Shown here: piece by piece, positions 6,962 to 12,663 of the stretch | Layout: every line of letters begins with the position of its first letter | Numbering within the stretch: the first letter of the stretch is position 1 | Assembly: GCA_030064795.1 (NCBI GenBank) | Contig: JASJEI010000247.1 | Span: 1 to 15,510, forward strand | Reading direction: 5' to 3' | Origin: Pleurocapsa sp. MO_226.B13 | Lineage (GTDB): Bacteria; Cyanobacteriota; Cyanobacteriia; Cyanobacteriales; Xenococcaceae | DNA: 15,510 bases | Notes under the pieces: generated by a model | Seen by the model: the letters and a program-made list of their open reading frames with translations, nothing else | Database searches by the model: none | What the model was told of the DNA's origin: nothing | Translations under genes and position numbers: made by a program

Positions 6962-7144
6962 TAATTTTCCAAATTTATATAGTACATAGAGATAATCAAT
7001 GTATCGCCCATTTTAACCTGACTTGGATAAGTCCAGATGTAAATAATTGGACAAAAAGACGAACCGAATCAGAAACTCTAGTTAGCGCGATCGCCTCTAT
7101 TAGTTTATCAATTTGGAAATGATGGGTTGGGGCGAGCAGGGTGA
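6962..7144. other. Intergenic region upstream of avtA
   Basis: No gene is visible. The avtA promoter should lie at the left end: on the minus strand there is an A/T-rich stretch with TATATAAAT around 6972-6983, but no convincing -35 partner. One HIP1 octamer is at 7086-7093. The right part becomes G-rich (GGGTTGGGGCGAGCAGGG, about 7124-7141) and runs into the 36-bp repeats. Confidence 0.4.
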
Positions 7145-7214
7145 GCAGGACAAAGGCTTTAGCCGCATGTAGCAGAGGAAGCAGAACAAAGGCTTTAGCC
7201 GCATGTAGCAGGGG
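7145..7214 (+). repeat. Two tandem copies of a 36-bp repeat in a G-rich intergenic tract
   Basis: Copy one runs from 7145 to 7180 and copy two from 7181 into the G-run at 7211-7217. They differ mainly at GCAGGACA versus GCAGAACA and share AAAGGCTTTAGCCGCATGTA followed by GCAG. GGCTTTAGCC inside each is a small palindrome. A related single copy lies at 15322-15362, so this is a dispersed intergenic repeat of the genome rather than a local duplication. It does not look like a CRISPR because there are no unique spacers. Confidence 0.8.
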
Positions 7215-7301
7215 GGGAGCAGAGGAAGATACTTATCAATATTTCAAAATCTATCACTTCTGATGCGATCGCCTGGGCTTTTTCAGCCTACCCTTAATAA
7301 T

Positions 7302-7329
7302 GTATAGTAAAACTTCATGGAAACTATAC
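7302..7329. repeat. Hairpin upstream of tnpB, possible left end of the IS605-type element
   Basis: GTATAGT (7302-7308) and ACTATAC (7323-7329) form a perfect 7-bp inverted repeat around a 14-nt loop. It lies 86 bp before the tnpB start. IS200/IS605 elements have subterminal hairpins rather than terminal inverted repeats, so this may mark the left end. A second small hairpin, GGCT/AGCC at 7276-7288, lies just outside. The exact boundary is not defined. Confidence 0.4.
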
Positions 7330-7414
7330 TAGTCTGTAGTCAAATAACAGCAACTCTGACTCAATCAAAAACTTGCCTGTATGAGATAATATTCACAGCA
7401 ATTAAATTTCTCTG

Positions 7415-8651
7415 ATGAGACACGTTGAAAGACATATAGTTAAGCAAAACAATCCTATTTGGCAACAAATAGATTATTTATGCTTTTTATCAAAAAATCT
7501 TTACAACCATGCTAACTATCTCATCCGTCAATCCTATATTATGGAGGGAGTTTATTTAGGATTCAACCAAATTGATCATCAAGTAAAAAAAAACTACTGA
7601 CTACCAAGCTTTACCGCGAAAAGTAAGCCAGCAAGTATTAAGGATATTAGATAAAAACTGGAAATCATTTTTTGAAGCCAATCGAGCCTATCAAAAATGT
7701 CCTGCTAAATTTACAGCCAGACCCAAATTACCCAAATACAAACATAAAACTAAAGGGCGCAACCTTCTGGTCTATACTATTCAAGCCATCAGCAAGCCTT
7801 GGTTAAAAAAAGGGATGGTCAAACTATCTGGTATGGAAACGATCGTTCCCACCAAAGCCAAAAACATCATCAGCGCGAGAATAGTTCCTCAAGTCGGTCA
7901 ATACGTCATTGAAATCATTTACGAACAAAACGAACATTACACTGTCAACAATCCCAATGCATTAGCAGCCATAGATCTTGGTATAAATAATTTAGCAGCT
8001 TTAACATCAAACCAAACAGGATTCGTTCCCATTCTGGTTAACGGGAGACCGCTAAAGAGTCTGAATCAATACTACAATAAGACAAAAGCCAAGCTGCAAT
8101 CGGAACTTCCAGAGCGACAACTAACATCCAATCGTCTTAAAAGATTAACCGCAAAACGCAATAACCAAGTCGATACCTACTTACATCAAGCTAGTAGATG
8201 GATCGTCAACCATTTAGACCAACATGGCATTGGTAAATTGATTATTGGCAAAAATCCTTTATGGAAGCAGAAAATTAATACAGGCAAAAAGAACAATCAA
8301 TCTTTTGTTTCTATTCCTCACGCTCGTTTCGTCGAGATGTTGATTTACAAAGGACAAATCAAAGGAATTAAGGTAATTTGCTCTGAAGAAAGTTATACAT
8401 CATTAGCTAGTTTTCTTCACCTAGATTCAATTCCCGTCTATGGTAGCGATGAAGCCAAAGAAACTAAGTTTAGTGGTTATCGCCAAAGTAGAGGAATGTA
8501 TAAGCTCAAAGGGGAAGAAACTAGAATTAATGCGGATGTTAATGGAAGTTATAACATTATGCGAAAAGTAGTCCCAACAGTCTTTAGCCAAGGGATAGAG
8601 GGCGTTGTAGTTCGTCCCATCAGGATTACTCCTGGTCAAGCTAATCATTAG
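7415..8651 (+). pseudogene. tnpB: TnpB (OrfB) of an IS200/IS605-type element, frameshifted in a run of nine A
   Basis: TnpB proteins are RNA-guided DNA nucleases related to Cas12. The N-terminus (MRHVERHIVKQNNPIWQQID, then LCFLSKNLYNHANYLIRQSY) is typical. The frame stops at TGA 7598-7600 just after A9 at 7585-7593; one A fewer would join it to the downstream frame and give a protein of about 411 residues, the normal length. RuvC motifs in the second part are AIDLGINNLAAL with catalytic Asp (codon 7974-7976), VICSEESYTSLASF with Glu (about 8385-8390), and INADVNGSYNIMRK with Asp (8535-8537). The usual Glu position reads LIIGKNPLWKQ and has no Glu, and there is no CxxC zinc finger. This is the rearranged-RuvC type. 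No tnpA is adjacent. Slippage on the A-run might still give some full-length product. Confidence 0.85.
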
Positions 8652-8671
8652 TCAATTTCATATTTGACTAA
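8648..8671. repeat. Hairpin overlapping the tnpB stop codon, candidate right end or guide-RNA stem
   Basis: TTAGTCAA (8648-8655) pairs perfectly with TTGACTAA (8664-8671) over an 8-nt loop; the tnpB stop TAG is inside the stem, and a T-rich stretch follows (8673-8677). In IS605-type elements the 3' end of tnpB plus the right-end region encodes the reRNA (omega RNA), so this hairpin may be part of that RNA or the right terminus. It could also act as a weak terminator. Confidence 0.45.
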
Positions 8672-8720
8672 ATTTTTAGTAACTATGCTGCCTCAAAGAG
8701 TTAATAACAGCAAAAAATAA

Positions 8721-9563
8721 ATGTCTATCAAAACAGATAAAATTCCAGCGGGTAAGTTTGAGTGGTTTTATCGTCAAACAGAAATAGAAAGCGATCGCAC
8801 TCCAATAATTTTTTTACATGGTTTACCATCCCACAGCTATACTTGGCAAAGAATGATGTCTTTGCTGGCGGAAGAAGAAATTCCCAGTATTGCCTTAGAT
8901 TGGCTGGGATGTGGATTTTCAGATAAACCCAAGCCCAAAGATTTTGATTATACTCCCCAAGCTTATATCACTGCTTTGAGTGAATTAATCGACACTTTAG
9001 AGTTAGAAAAATTTTATTTAGTTACTCAAGGCTATCTAGGTTCGGTTGGCGTGCAGTATGCCCTCCAAAATCCCGAACTGATAGAAGGTTTAATTATTCT
9101 CAATACTCCAATTACTCCTGGTGCCAAACTTCCCTGGGCAATGAAACAAATGACATTTCCCTTGATGGGAGATATGATGACTCAAGATCCTTTACTGGTC
9201 GATCGCACCATCGAAAAAGGCAGTGGCTTTGTGATTGCCGATGAAGACCTAGATATACTACGCAAACCTTTTTTACAAACTTCTGCCGTGGGGAGATCTT
9301 TAATGACGATCCTCAAAAAATTGCAGCTAGATCAAACCACTCAAGAAATTGAGGCTGGTTTGAGTCAGTGGTCAAAACCGACTCTGATTATCTGGGGGAC
9401 TGCCGACGGCTGGCTGGATGTTGCTGAGGTCAAAAAACTCGTAGCTGCCAACTCCAATATCGCTTTAGTAGAACTACCAGAAGCCAAACACTATCCTCAA
9501 GAACACTGGTCATCAGATATTGCTAAGGAACTGTTGCAGTTTTTTCGACGCAAAGTTTTTTAA
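8721..9563 (+). CDS. Alpha/beta-hydrolase-fold protein lacking the usual nucleophile
   Basis: A 280-residue protein with the alpha/beta-hydrolase fold. The oxyanion-hole motif HGLPSHSYTW is at 33-42, DWLGCGFSDKP at 60-70, the nucleophile elbow at 100-108, an acid candidate Asp 229 in WGTADGW, and the catalytic His candidate 257 in AKHYPQEHW. The elbow reads LVTQGYLGS, so Tyr 105 stands where the Ser of GxSxG (or Asp in haloalkane dehalogenases) is expected. I recall close cyanobacterial relatives with the same QGYLG motif, so this seems a conserved feature rather than a mutation, and the protein may not be a classic hydrolase. No signal peptide or membrane helix is present. psbQ starts 56 bp downstream on the same strand, so the two may be co-transcribed. 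The start follows the TnpB element's right end closely. Confidence 0.85.
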   Translation: MSIKTDKIPAGKFEWFYRQTEIESDRTPIIFLHGLPSHSYTWQRMMSLLAEEEIPSIALDWLGCGFSDKPKPKDFDYTPQAYITALSELIDTLELEKFYLVTQGYLGSVGVQYALQNPELIEGLIILNTPITPGAKLPWAMKQMTFPLMGDMMTQDPLLVDRTIEKGSGFVIADEDLDILRKPFLQTSAVGRSLMTILKKLQLDQTTQEIEAGLSQWSKPTLIIWGTADGWLDVAEVKKLVAANSNIALVELPEAKHYPQEHWSSDIAKELLQFFRRKVF

Positions 9564-9619
9564 ATATGCAGATTTCCTGAGAAAATTAAAACAAAGTAAC
9601 GAAGTTTATTTTGAGCAAC

Positions 9620-10192
9620 ATGAAGATCTTTCGACCTATTCTTTCTTTAATATTAGTTTTGGCTACGACTCTTTTAGTTAGCTGTGGTGGCCCTACTGCA
9701 TCTGCACCACCTACCTATACTCCTGAAAAATTACAAAAAATTAAAACTTATCGTATTCCTTTAGATGTAGCTCGTCAGAGAATCCCAGAACTGGGTGAAT
9801 ATATTAGTAATGAGGACTGGGTAAATGCAGATAGTTTTCTTCATGGCCCTCTCGGTTCGCTCAGAAGAGATTTAACCTATTTATCTAATACTTTACTGCC
9901 CGACGAGCAAGAACCTGCTTTGGATAGAGCTAAAGAGATTTTTAAACACATCGAAAATATTGACGCTGCTGTAGACGAAAAAAACTATACAGTCGCAGTT
10001 AATCAGTACAAAGAAATGGTGTCAGATTTAGATGTTTACACTAGTTTGATTCCTGAAACCAAAGAACCAGTAGACCAGGCTGCAAGAGCCATGGAATCAG
10101 CAGAAAATACCTTTGAAAGCGTAAAAGCGGAAGTCGGAGAAACTGTGGAAGAAATTGAAGAAGCTATTCCTGACTTTGGTGACAATGCTTAG
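9620..10192 (+). CDS. psbQ: Photosystem II lipoprotein PsbQ (CyanoQ)
   Basis: CyanoQ is a lumenal lipoprotein on photosystem II that supports oxygen evolution and stability. The ATG at 9620 gives 190 residues; a TTG at 9611 would add three. Residues 1-21 are a lipoprotein signal peptide with the lipobox LVSC, so Cys 22 is the lipidated residue. The mature part matches cyanobacterial PsbQ, for example TYTPEKLQKIKTYRIPLDVA and the conserved WVNADSFLHGPLGSLRRDLT, forming a four-helix bundle. Compared with Synechocystis PsbQ (about 149 residues) it has a longer acidic, Ala/Glu-rich C-terminal tail of about 40 residues (from AARAMESAENTF to the end), probably helical. The gene follows the hydrolase-fold gene by 56 bp and ends before a strong terminator at 10286. 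Confidence 0.93.
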   Translation: MKIFRPILSLILVLATTLLVSCGGPTASAPPTYTPEKLQKIKTYRIPLDVARQRIPELGEYISNEDWVNADSFLHGPLGSLRRDLTYLSNTLLPDEQEPALDRAKEIFKHIENIDAAVDEKNYTVAVNQYKEMVSDLDVYTSLIPETKEPVDQAARAMESAENTFESVKAEVGETVEEIEEAIPDFGDNA

Positions 10193-10209
10193 ATCGATTT
10201 GCTTGAAAC

Positions 10210-10260
10210 AAAATTAGACAACTAAGCCTATTCCCGTTCATAGGTTAGTGGTCTAATTTT
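10210..10260. repeat. Long imperfect hairpin downstream of psbQ
   Basis: AAAATTAGAC (10210-10219) pairs perfectly with GTCTAATTTT (10251-10260). Inside that, CTAAGCCTAT (10222-10231) pairs with ATAGGTTAG (10240-10248) with one bulged base. The whole 51-bp stretch forms one long stem-loop 18 bp after the psbQ stop. It may stabilise the 3' end of the psbQ mRNA or be a small palindromic mobile repeat. Confidence 0.6.
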
Positions 10261-10285
10261 CAAGAGCATTTTTAGTTATTTGTAT

Positions 10286-10314
10286 AGACTTGGTATTACC
10301 AAGTCTTTATTTTT
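10286..10314 (+). terminator. Rho-independent terminator after psbQ
   Basis: AGACTTGGT (10286-10294) and ACCAAGTCT (10298-10306) form a perfect 9-bp stem with a 3-nt loop, followed by TTATTTTTC. It lies between psbQ and the convergent FHA gene and should end the psbQ transcript. Confidence 0.85.
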
Positions 10315-10337
10315 CTTGAAAGCACCGAGCCAAACAA

Positions 10338-10727
10338 CTAACTAATCAAAGTATCTTTTGACCTTTTAGGTTGTCTTCTGGCTCTAGTTTGTTCCCCAGA
10401 ATTTGGCTGTTTCTGATTTAATTCCGATTCAATTTTGATTAAAATTTTCGGCCCAGAACTAGCTAAACGGACTACCATTCCATCTATAGCTTTGGTTTGC
10501 TCGATCCGCTGACCATCGATGTAAGTACCATTAGAGCCAAGATTGACGATTTCCCATTCTGTTTCCCCCGATTTTTTGATTTCAAGGTGATGGCGCGAGA
10601 CAACAGCACTGTAGAGGACAACCTCATTATTGGTCGCACGACCAATTTTAATACTGGGTTCATCACGAAAAGTCCAGCTTTGAACCGCTACTGATTGAAG
10701 AGGATGTAATAAAGTTAATGTAATCAC
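10338..10727 (-). CDS. FHA-domain protein
   Basis: A 129-residue protein that is almost entirely one forkhead-associated domain, a fold that binds phosphothreonine peptides. The motifs are in the expected order: IKIGRATNNEVVL with Gly-Arg at 29-30, VVSRHHLEI with Ser-Arg-His at 44-46, then EIVNLGSNGTYIDGQRI with the conserved Asn 66 and Gly-Thr. After residue 100 comes a polar, basic tail (ARRQPKRSK) without recognisable fold. The start is GTG at 10727. The protein has no membrane segment and probably docks onto a phosphorylated partner of a Ser/Thr kinase pathway; no kinase is encoded nearby. It stands alone on the minus strand and converges with psbQ, with the terminator between them. Confidence 0.9.
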   Translation of the reverse strand: MITLTLLHPLQSVAVQSWTFRDEPSIKIGRATNNEVVLYSAVVSRHHLEIKKSGETEWEIVNLGSNGTYIDGQRIEQTKAIDGMVVRLASSGPKILIKIESELNQKQPNSGEQTRARRQPKRSKDTLIS

Positions 10728-10925
10728 AGATTCGTTCTTTTAGGGGAAATTAAAGGTCTGAAATCTCAAAAAATAGATTTTGATAATTAACAGAAACAAC
10801 AATACTTTTCTGTCCTGATGTAATTTAATCAATATAAACCCAGTCGGGTCGATCATCCCAATATTAGCCTATGGTTATGATTCTGTCTGTCATTTTTGTA
10901 GTTAAATTGTCAATAAACACCTCTT

Positions 10926-11249
10926 CTACCGCCAATATTTATTTTCCAAGTCTCTAAACTGACGTTCTAGGCGATCGATTCTGCCTCGAAGCTCATCCAT
11001 TTCTGCCTGGCGCGGTACTCCTAAATCCTGTAGCATATTTTTCATTTGTCGTTCCGCCTGTTGGCGAACGCCGTCTGATTCTGTATTTAGCTGCGACATT
11101 AGGTCGTCTACAAAAGACTTGGCTTGCTCAGGATTGATTTTGCCCTCTTTTACCCACTCATCGCTGACTTCCTTGATTTTTTCGGCTACAAGAGAAGTCG
11201 TGCCAATTCCCACCATTAATAGTTGTTTAAACCAATCTTTATTATCCAT
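10926..11249 (-). CDS. Phasin-like small helical protein
   Basis: A 107-residue protein with the features of the polyhydroxyalkanoate granule-regulator phasin group (COG3937-like). An N-terminal amphipathic helix DNKDWFKQLLMVGIGTTSLV is followed by EKIKEVSDEWVKEGKINPEQ, AKSFVDDLMSQL, and a C-terminal coiled coil with heptads (ELRGRIDRLERQFRDLENKY). The motif of a short hydrophobic helix, a KEGKIN/PEQA turn and a charged coiled coil is typical. The ATG at 11249 has a GAGGAAA stretch about 12 bases upstream as a possible ribosome-binding site. It is a single-gene unit on the minus strand, diverging from the TIGR03792 gene. No PHA synthase is seen here, so a role at granules is only the family suggestion; a general coiled-coil role is possible. 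Confidence 0.7.
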   Translation of the reverse strand: MDNKDWFKQLLMVGIGTTSLVAEKIKEVSDEWVKEGKINPEQAKSFVDDLMSQLNTESDGVRQQAERQMKNMLQDLGVPRQAEMDELRGRIDRLERQFRDLENKYWR

Positions 11250-11335
11250 TCCCTTGTTTCCTCAAATTTATTTACTATGTTATTAGATCCTAGAATAGCT
11301 CTACAAAAATATTATTATTTTCTTTGTAAAATTAT

Positions 11336-11656
11336 ATGGTTATTGAATGGCTTAAGTTTACTGTAGATTCAGATTCACGAGAAAAATTTATCCAACAAGA
11401 TGAAGCAATTTGGACTTCCGCATTGTCTACTTATCCTGGTTTTATGGGTAAAGAGGTCTGGATAGAGCCAAATGCAACCGATCGAGTAATTTTTATTATT
11501 CGCTGGCAAACTCGCCAACAATGGAAATCTATCCCGTCAGAAGATTTGGCTGCTATCGAACAAAAGTTTTCGGCGGCGATGAACAAAATGAATATTAACT
11601 ACAAAATGACCGAAAGCAAAGAATTTCAAGTCCGTAAATTTCCTAACAATCGCTAA
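11336..11656 (+). CDS. TIGR03792 family protein
   Basis: A 106-residue protein that I recognise as the cyanobacterial TIGR03792 family of unknown function, related to small ferredoxin-like antibiotic-biosynthesis-monooxygenase (ABM) folds. The sequence opens MVIEWLKFTVDSDSREKFIQ, then has the conserved stretch IWTSALSTYPGFMGKEVWIE, and a later strand RVIFIIRWQTRQQWKSIP. The alternating strand and helix pattern fits one ABM-like dimeric unit. No cysteines or membrane segments are present. It starts at ATG 11336 and is followed 21 bp later by the zinc-ribbon gene, so the two are probably co-transcribed. The actual activity is unknown. Confidence 0.82.
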   Translation: MVIEWLKFTVDSDSREKFIQQDEAIWTSALSTYPGFMGKEVWIEPNATDRVIFIIRWQTRQQWKSIPSEDLAAIEQKFSAAMNKMNINYKMTESKEFQVRKFPNNR

Positions 11657-11677
11657 TTTATTCCTCGTTTTTGAAAA

Positions 11678-12043
11678 ATGCCTATTTGTTCTCGATGTCA
11701 ACAGCCTGTAGATTCTCAGGCGGTAAGCTGCCCTCATTGTAATAATCTCTTAAAAGCTTTCGGTCATCCTGGTATGCCTCTATATCAGTCAGAAGGTAGT
11801 GATTACTTATGCGATCGCTGTACCTACGACCGAGACGATAGCTGTAATTTTCCCAAACGTCCTTATGCTAAAAGCTGTACTCTGTTTCATGATGCTTCGA
11901 CACCTCTAGTTCCCGAAGCTAGTGTTCCTAATAGTCAGATGGGTTGGGGCAGAATCCGAAGTTGGCTAGAGCGCAATCGAGGTTTGGTTGCGATCGCTTT
12001 GTTAATTGTGCTGAGTATTTTATTGGCATTAAATTCTAGTTAA
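11678..12043 (+). CDS. Zinc-ribbon protein with C-terminal membrane anchor
   Basis: A 121-residue protein with two cysteine clusters and a membrane tail. Cys 4, 7, 18 and 21 (MPICSRCQQP and VSCPHC) form a classic zinc ribbon. Cys 45, 48, 56 and 67 (YLCDRCTYDRDDSCNFPKRP and the following SCTLF) make a second four-cysteine site. Residues 102-119 (GLVAIALLIVLSILLALN) are one transmembrane helix at the C-terminus, preceded by basic residues, so the ribbons should face the cytoplasm. It resembles unnamed zinc-ribbon proteins of cyanobacteria. It starts 21 bp after the TIGR03792 gene. Function is unknown; binding of a nucleic acid or protein near the membrane is only a guess. Confidence 0.8.
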   Translation: MPICSRCQQPVDSQAVSCPHCNNLLKAFGHPGMPLYQSEGSDYLCDRCTYDRDDSCNFPKRPYAKSCTLFHDASTPLVPEASVPNSQMGWGRIRSWLERNRGLVAIALLIVLSILLALNSS

Positions 12044-12086
12044 CAACTAAAACACCATAGATTCTTTAAAGCCTTTTTTTAGTTGT
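12043..12086 (+). terminator. Weak terminator-like inverted repeat
   Basis: ACAACTAAAA (12043-12052) and TTTTAGTTGT (12077-12086) form a 10-bp A/T-rich stem with a long loop just after the zinc-ribbon gene. It contains a T-run within the descending arm. It is weaker than the psbQ terminator and may not terminate efficiently. Confidence 0.35.
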
Positions 12087-12144
12087 AAAAATAATCTTGT
12101 AAAAATAATAATGAATTATTTATTTACTATTTACCGATTAAATC

Positions 12145-12423
12145 TTGCTTAATAAAACTGTGAATCGTCGTTATTTACCAGAAACAACTGCTTACGTCCG
12201 AATTACTCAGCAATCGTTGCCTATGGGCAAAATAGAAGGAGAAGTTAAAGCTGCTCAATACGAATGGCAATTTCGGTGGCGTTTTCGTCAAAGACAGCTA
12301 TCTGTCCAACCTTCTTTGGGAAGAGCCTTAATTCAAGAACCACTAGAAAGATTTCTCGAACGTTCTGACTATCAGTTAGAAGCAGGAAGCGACTATACTT
12401 TTACGGTGCGGACAAAAATGTAG
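12145..12423 (+). CDS. Small cyanobacterial protein, probably DUF3146
   Basis: A 92-residue protein that I associate with the cyanobacterium-specific DUF3146 family. The core reads LPETTAYVRITQQSLPMGKI, EWQFRWRFRQRQLSVQPSLG, RALIQEPLERFLERSDYQLE and a final strand YTFTVRT. It is a beta-rich fold with a conserved WQFRWRFR stretch and an Arg/Glu-rich helix. No cysteine, signal peptide or membrane segment is seen. The start is uncertain: TTG at 12145 and GTG at 12160 are both possible and no ATG lies upstream in frame. It stands about 100 bp after the zinc-ribbon gene on the same strand. Function is unknown. Confidence 0.65.
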   Translation: MLNKTVNRRYLPETTAYVRITQQSLPMGKIEGEVKAAQYEWQFRWRFRQRQLSVQPSLGRALIQEPLERFLERSDYQLEAGSDYTFTVRTKM

Positions 12424-12464
12424 TCAATTTTCTGACCAATCTTTTGGGATATAAGCCCTGTCCT

Positions 12465-12560
12465 TTAGCCCAGAGGAGGACGGCTTGGATTTTTGATATA
12501 TTTTATCAAAACCTCAATAGGCGCACCCCCCGCCAATACAGCGAAATAGCTAGGCGACCA
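12465..12560 (-). pseudogene. C-terminal remnant of an IS200/IS605 TnpA (Y1 transposase)
   Basis: On the minus strand, 12560 to 12465 reads WSPSYFAVLAGGAPIEVLIK, then YIKNPSRPPLG and TAA. This closely resembles the C-terminal end of cyanobacterial IS200/IS605 TnpA proteins, which finish with a segment like LWSPSYFAASCGGAPIEVLKQYIE. Only about 31 codons remain. Homology stops at about 12561, where a low-complexity C/T-rich tract begins, and the catalytic HUH and Tyr parts are gone. Downstream (about 12443-12487) GTCCT/AGGAC can form the kind of hairpin found at the right end of these elements. It is a dead scrap, separate from the tnpB element at 7415. Confidence 0.7.
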
Positions 12561-12580
12561 CGGTTAGTTGTACTTTTTCT

Positions 12581-12642
12581 GCTTCCTCATCTCCCCAAGT
12601 CCCCAAATCCTTAAATCCCCATCTCCCCTATCTCCCTCTGCC
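12581..12642. repeat. C/T-rich low-complexity tract (CCCCA/ATCTCC units)
   Basis: Short irregular units such as ATCTCCCC, AAGTCCCC, AAATCC and CCATCTCCCC follow one another. Read on the other strand it is a GGGGAGAT-type tract often seen between cyanobacterial genes. It lies between the TnpA remnant and the histidine-kinase stop, has no coding potential, and may be hypervariable in length. Confidence 0.6.
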
Positions 12643-12663
12643 TTGAAAATAGAGATCGATGAC

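Noticed and set aside
7145..7214. Tandem repeats as a CRISPR array.
   Set aside because: The two copies abut with no unique spacers and occur in a G-rich intergenic tract with a dispersed relative.
8664..8689. TTGACT and TATGCT as a promoter for the hydrolase-fold gene.
   Set aside because: The spacing is only 14 bp and the TTGACT is part of the hairpin at the tnpB stop; too weak to call.
10878..10914. A stretch reading CTGTCATTTTTGTAGTTAAATTGTC resembles a CAST-end repeat.
   Set aside because: Only a single imperfect copy, no TGTACA, no tandem repeats and no adjacent tRNA; likely chance in A/T-rich sequence.
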